This document shows positions 6,389-10,768 of a stretch of DNA of 10,768 nucleotides, in pieces. The DNA is from JBCDBH01 sp039184055 (lineage in GTDB: Bacteria; Acidobacteriota; Thermoanaerobaculia; Multivoradales; J023). The notes beneath the pieces were generated by a model, which saw only the letters and a list, made by a program, of their open reading frames with translations, searched no databases and was not told the origin of the DNA. Location: NCBI GenBank assembly GCA_039184055.1, contig JBCDBH010000197.1:1-10768 (forward strand), given 5' to 3'. A program made the translations under genes and the position numbers. Positions within the stretch are counted from its first letter, which is position 1. Each line of letters starts with the position of its first letter.

Positions 6389-6424
6389 TTTACCTTGACG
6401 CGAACATCGCCTATATTTGCCCGA
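6389..6424 (+). promoter_or_regulatory. Candidate leaderless sigma70 promoter
   Basis: TTTACC (6389-6394), a 17-bp spacer and TATATT (6412-6417) make a sigma70-like pair. The ATG of the GWxTD gene begins 7 nt after the -10 box, where transcription should start. No SD precedes this ATG, unlike most genes here. The region is visibly AT-richer than its surroundings. A second TTGACG (6395-6400) is only 11 bp from the -10 and is less likely to be used. The call rests on pattern alone. Confidence 0.5.
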
Positions 6425-7023
6425 TGAGGCAACTTCTTTCATCACGCTTGCTTTCCCCGAGCCGCCTCTTTCTAGTCGTATTCGTGCTGATGGCCAGCAC
6501 GTCCTCGGCTCTCGAGTTGCGGGACCCTGACGAGCTCTTCAATCCTTTTCTCGGTATCGATTACTCCCATTGGCTGGTGGGTCCGATCAGCGAAATGGCG
6601 ACCGATGATGAGGTCGAGGCTTTTCTCTTGGTGACCTCCGATGACGGGGCGCGCCAATTCATCGACGCCTTTTGGACGAAACGTGCCGAAGGCTATGGTT
6701 TCTTCGATACCAAACCACGCGACATCTTCGCTGAACGGTCAGCCGAAGCGGACAAACGCTATTCGGAAGCCGCCTACGCGGGGAGTCGTACCGATCGCGG
6801 AATGGTCTTCATCCTCTATGGTGAGCCGACCGAGATCGAATACGAGACCGATAAGGACCGGCGCAACGACAAGCCGGTCGAAGTGTGGAAATACGACAAA
6901 GATAGCGCGGAAGGGCTCAATGAAGAGAAGCCCAAGAAGCTCTATCGATTCATCAAGACGGGTGATCTAACCGAGCTCTACGAGCGCGCGCCGCGTACGC
7001 TTCGCACGCGCCGACCGTTCTGA
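6424..7023 (+). CDS. Exported GWxTD-domain protein
   Basis: The product has 199 residues. The N-terminus, with a basic start and a hydrophobic LFLVVFVLMASTSSALE stretch (15-31), is a signal peptide, so it is secreted or periplasmic. The rest is a single GWxTD domain: FLLVTSDDGARQFIDAFW (67-84), a helical segment ending in AAYAGSRTDRG (116-126), then MVFILYGEPTEIEYE (127-141) and the closing VEVWKY (152-157). The name-giving motif is degenerate: G120-S-R-T-D124 keeps G, T and D but has Ser where Trp is usual. GWxTD proteins are known mainly from Acidobacteriota, Bacteroidota and related phyla and have no established biochemical role. Many are longer with extra beta domains, so this is a minimal version. 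It is probably transcribed from the promoter ending at its own ATG and is followed 26 nt later by the ketoacyl synthase gene. Confidence 0.82.
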   Translation: MRQLLSSRLLSPSRLFLVVFVLMASTSSALELRDPDELFNPFLGIDYSHWLVGPISEMATDDEVEAFLLVTSDDGARQFIDAFWTKRAEGYGFFDTKPRDIFAERSAEADKRYSEAAYAGSRTDRGMVFILYGEPTEIEYETDKDRRNDKPVEVWKYDKDSAEGLNEEKPKKLYRFIKTGDLTELYERAPRTLRTRRPF

Positions 7024-7049
7024 GCTCGGCATCGGAGAGGGGGAAGCTC

Positions 7050-8120
7050 ATGGCCGACGTGCGTGCCGTCATGCTCGGATGCGGGGTAGCCGTGCCACCC
7101 AACGAGATCGACAACGATCGTCTCGCGCGGTGTCTCGACACGAACGACCAGTGGATCCGCGAACGGAGCGGAATCCGGACGCGGTATTTCGTCGATCCGG
7201 GCGTCAGCTCGGCCGATCTCGGTGCCGACGCGGCGCGCCACGCGCTCGACGATGCCGGTGTCGCCGCCGAGGAGGTCGACTATGTCGTCGTCGCGACGAT
7301 GACCCCCGACCACTATTTCCCGGGCGCGGCGACCTTGATCCAACAACGGCTCGGTATGAAGCCGACGCCGACGCTCGACCTGCGTCAACAATGCGCTGGT
7401 TATGCCTACGGTCTACAGGTCGTCGACGCGTTGATCCGGAGCGGCACGGCGCGGACGGTGTTGCTCGTCGGTACCGATGTGCACAGCTCGCTGTTCCCAT
7501 GGAGCGACGATTCCTGGGACTACCTCTACGAGCGTCGCGAGACGCGCAACGATGAGGAGTACCAATGGAGCTCGAAGTTCCGTCATCTTTTGGTGCTCTT
7601 CGGTGATGCGGCGGGTGCGATGGTGTTCCGTGCTCACGACGCCGATGATGGTCGTGGCATCCTGACTCATCGTCTTTACGGCGACGGTGACAACAAGGAA
7701 ATCCTCTACGTTCCCGGTATCGGCTCGGCCTACCGGCCGTTCGTCGACGCGGAAATGATCGCCCGTGGCGACTCCGTACCGCATATGGAGGGGCGAGCGG
7801 TGTTCAAGCTCGCCGTGACCCGTATGCCGAAGGTCACCCTCGAGGTGCTCGAAGCCGAAGGGTACAGCCTCGATGATTTGGATCTCTTGGTGATGCACCA
7901 GGCCAATCTGCGTATCAACGAGGCCGCCCAAAAAGCCCTTCGCTTGAGTAACGACAAGGTGCACAACAACATCCAGACCTACGGCAACACCACCTCGGCG
8001 ACGCTGCCCCTGTGCTTTCACGAAGCACGACTCGCGGGTAAAGCGCCCGAAGGTGCTTTGGTGGCCTTCACCGCCCTTGGCGCGGGCCTGCATTGGGGCT
8101 CGGTCTTGATGCGGGTGTGA
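7050..8120 (+). CDS. Beta-ketoacyl-ACP synthase III family (FabH-like)
   Basis: This 356-residue thiolase-fold enzyme has the KAS III Cys-His-Asn triad: C115 in LRQQCAGYAYGL, H283 in MHQANLRI and N313 in YGNTTSA. NDQWIRERSGIRTR (32-45), FGDAAGAMVF (184-193) and GAGLHWGS (344-351) are also typical. FabH condenses an acyl-CoA with malonyl-ACP at the start of fatty-acid synthesis; relatives act in polyketide or head-to-head condensations. It is about 40 residues longer than E. coli FabH. Between GTD (141-143) and FGD (184-186) there are 40 residues where E. coli FabH has about 16, an acidic/aromatic insertion near the active-site entrance. No acyl carrier protein or fabD/fabG is next to it, so housekeeping FabH is not certain. 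ATG 7050 has a purine-rich SD (AGGGGGA, 7038-7044). It converges with the next gene, 18 bp away. Confidence 0.9.
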   Translation: MADVRAVMLGCGVAVPPNEIDNDRLARCLDTNDQWIRERSGIRTRYFVDPGVSSADLGADAARHALDDAGVAAEEVDYVVVATMTPDHYFPGAATLIQQRLGMKPTPTLDLRQQCAGYAYGLQVVDALIRSGTARTVLLVGTDVHSSLFPWSDDSWDYLYERRETRNDEEYQWSSKFRHLLVLFGDAAGAMVFRAHDADDGRGILTHRLYGDGDNKEILYVPGIGSAYRPFVDAEMIARGDSVPHMEGRAVFKLAVTRMPKVTLEVLEAEGYSLDDLDLLVMHQANLRINEAAQKALRLSNDKVHNNIQTYGNTTSATLPLCFHEARLAGKAPEGALVAFTALGAGLHWGSVLMRV

Positions 8121-8138
8121 CGCCGACGTCAACCGGGT

Positions 8139-9767
8139 TCAGAGGGTGCGGATCTTGTTGCGCAGGATGTGCACTTCGAAGGCTACGCCTGCTTTGATCG
8201 CCAGTCGGCGCAGCTCGTCGACCGGGGTGGTGGCAATGCCTTCGCCCCGGTTGTCGACGTAGAGAAACGACACCACCCTGCCGCGTAGGCCGATCGGCAA
8301 GATCAGACAATCCTTGGGTCGCTCGCCACCGAGCCCGGCGACCAGAGTCTGGTTCGCTGGCAGAGTCGGCAAAGGTCCGCGCCATAGCTCGGCACCCTGG
8401 AGCAGGCCGAAAAAGGCCGAAGGGACCGATTTCTCGAGCCGTATCGTACGGACCGTGGCTGTTTCCACGCCGTCTCCTTCGCCACGCCAACCGACGATTT
8501 CGTCCTGACGGACGATCAGCAAAAGCCGGCGATGGAAGTAGGGGGCGCAGAAGGCGAGGACCGCGTCGGCGATCTCGTCACGAATATCCGCGCTTTGCAA
8601 CGCATCGGCGGCTTGATGGAGCCGGCCCGCCGGATCCTCGGCGGCGGGTTCGGCAGCCGGTGGTCCACCGTAGAGAAGAGCCAGATCCTCGGCATCGAGC
8701 TCGATCTCTTTGATGTCATCTCCGCGTGGCCGTGCTGTGGGTCGTTCCTGGGCCGCCGGTTCATCGATCGAAGATGCTTCAGAAGGAGGGGCGACCGGGG
8801 GCGGCGTCGGTGGCGCACCGCTGGGCGGCACACCGCTGGGTGGCGCACCGCTGGGCGGCACACCGCTGGGTGGCGCACCGCTCGATGTGGCTTCGGCGCG
8901 TCGACGCTGAAACCATGCTTCGAGATCGTCGAGTCGGTCCGGAGCAGCCGTGGCTCCTGATTCGAGTACCGCTTCCGTAGCGCCTGCCTCTTCCTCGTCA
9001 TGTTCCACGACAGGGTGACTTCCGGTTAGGTTCTCGGAAGGTGGGCTAGCCTCGACCGTAGGAGCGGGCGCTACGGTCGGAGTGTTCAGCGGTGTCGGAT
9101 CAGCTGGTGCCGGATCGAGCCGCGGATCTGGCTCCTGCGATGCGGGTGGCGTATCCGTTCTGGGTGAAGGTGGCGCCGGCTCACTCGATGGACCTTCAAG
9201 TAGAGCTTCGACATCGGGAAGCACGGCGTCGAGAGGCTTGACCGGAGTATCGACACGTGGTTTCGGTACCGCTCGAGCGGCGGTCTTGGCGAGCCCGAGG
9301 CGCTTGATCAGCGTGACGACGCGCCTGGGCGGACGGAGACGGTAGTAGCGCGCCAACGCCTCGTGCATGCGCACCTCGAGGGCGATCTGGGTACGCGCCA
9401 AACACGAGGTCAACATGCTGATCTCGTCTTCGACCAGCACATCTCCGGGATCCATCGAGGCGATCAGCAGCGTGCGGCCACGACGCTTGTAGGGCACGAT
9501 CCGATAGCGGTGCGCGAGCTTGAGGGGGACCAGCCGCAGAACATCGGCCGGGATCGCGCCGAGCTCGCTACGTGACACCACACCCGTTTGGCGAAAGCGG
9601 CCCAAGGCGCCGAGCAGGACATCCTCGGTGATCGCGCCTTGTTCGAGCAGGTTGGTGCCGACTCGTCCGCCGATCAAGGCCTGATGTTCGAGCGCCTTGG
9701 TCAATTGCGTCGAGGTGATCAGCCCTTCGTCGACCAGAAACCGCCCGAGCTCCGAGCTCGATCTCAC
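8139..9767 (-). CDS. MshEN/GspE N-domain protein with GAF-like C-terminus
   Basis: The product has 542 residues in three parts. Residues 3-143 match the N-terminal domain of type II secretion/type IV pilus ATPases (MshEN/GspE-N): LGRFLVDEGLITSTQLTKAL, then LGALGRF, PLKLAHRYRIVPYKR and LLIASMDP. Residues about 165-380 are a Pro/Ala/Ser/Glu-rich, probably disordered linker with five SG(A/V)PP repeats at 296-320. Residues about 383-536 look like a GAF-type domain (LLLIVRQDEIVGW, CLILPIGLRGRVVSFLYVDN). There is no Walker A or B motif, so this is not a secretion ATPase; MshEN domains can bind c-di-GMP, and a signalling or adaptor role is inferred. GTG 9767 is chosen over a much longer upstream frame because it overlaps the kynureninase stop as GTGA, has GGAGG 6 nt upstream, and begins exactly at the domain. 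The extension would merely be kynureninase DNA in another frame. Confidence 0.8.
   Translation of the reverse strand: MRSSSELGRFLVDEGLITSTQLTKALEHQALIGGRVGTNLLEQGAITEDVLLGALGRFRQTGVVSRSELGAIPADVLRLVPLKLAHRYRIVPYKRRGRTLLIASMDPGDVLVEDEISMLTSCLARTQIALEVRMHEALARYYRLRPPRRVVTLIKRLGLAKTAARAVPKPRVDTPVKPLDAVLPDVEALLEGPSSEPAPPSPRTDTPPASQEPDPRLDPAPADPTPLNTPTVAPAPTVEASPPSENLTGSHPVVEHDEEEAGATEAVLESGATAAPDRLDDLEAWFQRRRAEATSSGAPPSGVPPSGAPPSGVPPSGAPPTPPPVAPPSEASSIDEPAAQERPTARPRGDDIKEIELDAEDLALLYGGPPAAEPAAEDPAGRLHQAADALQSADIRDEIADAVLAFCAPYFHRRLLLIVRQDEIVGWRGEGDGVETATVRTIRLEKSVPSAFFGLLQGAELWRGPLPTLPANQTLVAGLGGERPKDCLILPIGLRGRVVSFLYVDNRGEGIATTPVDELRRLAIKAGVAFEVHILRNKIRTL
8811..8880 (-). repeat. 30-bp tandem repeat encoding SG(A/V)PP units
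   Basis: A 30-bp unit occurs twice without a mismatch (8821-8850 and 8851-8880), preceded by one third of a further copy (8811-8820). Each unit is two 15-bp subunits differing at two positions, giving alternating SGAPP and SGVPP in the linker of the MshEN/GAF protein. Exact identity at DNA level, and a unit that preserves the frame, suggest recent slippage and a length that could vary between strains. Confidence 0.9.
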
Positions 9768-10768
9768 GTCACGCCTCCACTTGGTGGTGGTGGAGGTGTC
9801 GTCCACGGGGCGGCATCGATGACCTCGCGCAGAATTTCCACCGCGTCCCAGACGTCGACGTAGCGAAGATAAAGCGGCGCCAAACCAAAGCGCAGCACAT
9901 CCGGAGCGCGAAAGTCTCCCACCAGTCCACGCTCGATTGCCGCGCGCACGATGGCGTAGCCCTCGGCGTGGCGAAAAGAGACCTGGCTCGCACGCTGGGT
10001 CTCGTCGAGTGGAGAGATCGGGGTGAGCTCCGGACAGCGAATCGCCGCACGCTCGAGGAAGAACGACCCGAGTCGTTGCGACTTCACACGTAGGTCGGCA
10101 ATGTCGATGTCGTCGTACGCATCGAGCGCGCGGTCGAGCGCGGCGAGCGACAGAATCGGTGGTGTTCCGCACTGTAAACGACCGACGCCGGGGGCCGGTC
10201 GGTACGTGCCGTCGAACGCGAACGGGGCGGCATGCCCGAGCCATCCCTGAAGCGGAGTCGAAAGCGCGTCGTGCCAGCGTCGCTCTACATACGCGAACGC
10301 CGGTGCGCCCGGGCCGCCGTTGAGAAATTTGTAGCCACAACCGACCGCCAAGTCGACGCCGAGCGCATCGAGCTCGATCGCCACCACGCCCGCACTGTGC
10401 GCCAGATCGAAGAGCGACGTCGCGCCACGTGCATGAGCCGCCTGGGTCAGCGTGGCCAGATCACGTAGATCGCCAGTCTTGAAATCGACATGTCCCAGCG
10501 CCACCACCGCGACCGACTCGTCGATCGCGTCGGGAACCTCGTCGATCGGTACCCGCCGCACCTCGACACCGTCACCCGTCAACTCCGCCAAGCCGTCCGC
10601 CATGTAGAGATCCGTCGGAAAATCCTCATCGCTCGTCACGATCACCCGACGTTCGGGGCGGAGCCGTAGCGCGGCGGCAAGCAGCTTGAACCAATTGATC
10701 GACGTGCTGTCCGCCACCATCACACAATCGTCGGCGGCACCCACCAAACGAGCGATCTTCGTACCCGC
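9764..10768 (-). CDS. kynU: Kynureninase, 5' end cut by window edge
   Basis: Fold-type I PLP enzyme that hydrolyses L-kynurenine (or 3-hydroxykynurenine) to (hydroxy)anthranilate and alanine, in tryptophan degradation or de novo NAD synthesis. The frame stays open to the edge (AGTKIARLVGAADD), so there is no visible start; about 334 residues are seen and roughly 80-90 N-terminal ones are probably missing. The PLP-binding pattern is complete in what remains: MVADSTSINWFKLL, the cofactor-contacting Asp in FDLAHSAGV, and the Schiff-base Lys in GYKFLNGGPGAPAF (Lys codon 10328-10330). GTPPILSLAAL and RFGLAPLYLRYVDVWDAVEIL-type C-terminal elements also match the family. The C-terminus ends in a proline run, then Gly-Gly-Val-Thr. 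No other kynurenine-pathway gene is in the window; others may lie beyond the edge. The next gene starts within its stop codon. Confidence 0.9.
   Translation of the reverse strand, partial: AGTKIARLVGAADDCVMVADSTSINWFKLLAAALRLRPERRVIVTSDEDFPTDLYMADGLAELTGDGVEVRRVPIDEVPDAIDESVAVVALGHVDFKTGDLRDLATLTQAAHARGATSLFDLAHSAGVVAIELDALGVDLAVGCGYKFLNGGPGAPAFAYVERRWHDALSTPLQGWLGHAAPFAFDGTYRPAPGVGRLQCGTPPILSLAALDRALDAYDDIDIADLRVKSQRLGSFFLERAAIRCPELTPISPLDETQRASQVSFRHAEGYAIVRAAIERGLVGDFRAPDVLRFGLAPLYLRYVDVWDAVEILREVIDAAPWTTPPPPPSGGVT
9765..9778 (-). promoter_or_regulatory. SD and GTGA overlap coupling two genes
   Basis: On the minus strand GGAGG (9774-9778) is followed after 6 nt by GTG (9767-9765). The GTG overlaps the TGA stop of the upstream kynureninase gene (9766-9764), so the two frames share GTGA. 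This sets the start of the MshEN/GAF protein and implies translational coupling to kynureninase. Confidence 0.78.

Noticed and set aside
8118..8131. TGACG-CCGA-CGTCA dyad between convergent genes, as a bidirectional terminator
   Set aside because: Only a 5-bp stem, no T-tract on either side, and part of it is the stop codon; likely chance.
7413..8132. Minus-strand open frame of 239 codons opposite the ketoacyl synthase
   Set aside because: A mirror of conserved KAS III codons; no independent support.
9768..10340. Possible 191-residue N-terminal extension of the MshEN/GAF protein
   Set aside because: It would be read entirely within the kynureninase gene in another frame, is Arg-rich and low-complexity in character, and the GTG at 9767 has SD and overlap support.

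Overview
The window is a 10.8 kb GC-rich, gene-dense piece of bacterial chromosome. Both edges cut through a gene: remains of a beta/gamma-crystallin protein at the left and the 5' end of kynureninase at the right. It may therefore be a whole contig of an uncultured organism. Shine-Dalgarno (SD) starts, short intergenic gaps and 1-4 nt stop/start overlaps mark it as bacterial. A GWxTD-domain lipoprotein-like protein, a DUF6503-like exported protein, a MshEN/GspE-N plus proline-rich linker plus GAF-like composite protein and a beta/gamma-crystallin suggest a Gram-negative, soil or aquatic lineage such as Myxococcota or Acidobacteriota. That assignment is inference and weak. I see no tRNA, rRNA, CRISPR array, transposase or phage gene.

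Layout. (1) 3-854 (+): a calcium-binding-type beta/gamma-crystallin protein. Its first motif is interrupted by two in-frame TAA codons, so the gene is damaged or misassembled at its 5' end. (2) 875-1879 (-): a GT4 glycosyltransferase convergent with it. (3) 1934-2013: a compact cluster of perfect hairpins and a direct repeat between two minus-strand genes. (4) 2005-2784 (-): an exported DUF6503-like protein. (5) 2785-2932: a divergent control region with a GC-rich hairpin. (6) 2933-3400 (+): an acidic orphan protein.

(7) 3523-6362 (+): a likely operon of a type II (archaeal-like) GAPDH-related dehydrogenase, a TRAM/4Fe-4S m5U RNA methyltransferase overlapping it by 1 nt, and a PTPS/QueD-fold protein that lacks the canonical catalytic Cys and His. 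(8) 6424-8120 (+): a GWxTD-domain secreted protein, probably from its own leaderless promoter, followed 26 nt later by a beta-ketoacyl-ACP synthase III homologue with an internal insertion. (9) 8139 to the right edge (-): kynureninase followed, with a 4-nt overlap, by a MshEN/GspE-N plus GAF-like protein that lacks the secretion ATPase domain. Its linker contains a perfect 30-bp tandem repeat.

The genes do not form one obvious new system. The best leads are the interrupted crystallin reading frame, the non-canonical PTPS homologue, the bacterial type II GAPDH relative coupled to an RNA methyltransferase, the hairpin cluster, and the translational coupling of kynureninase to a GspE-N/GAF protein.
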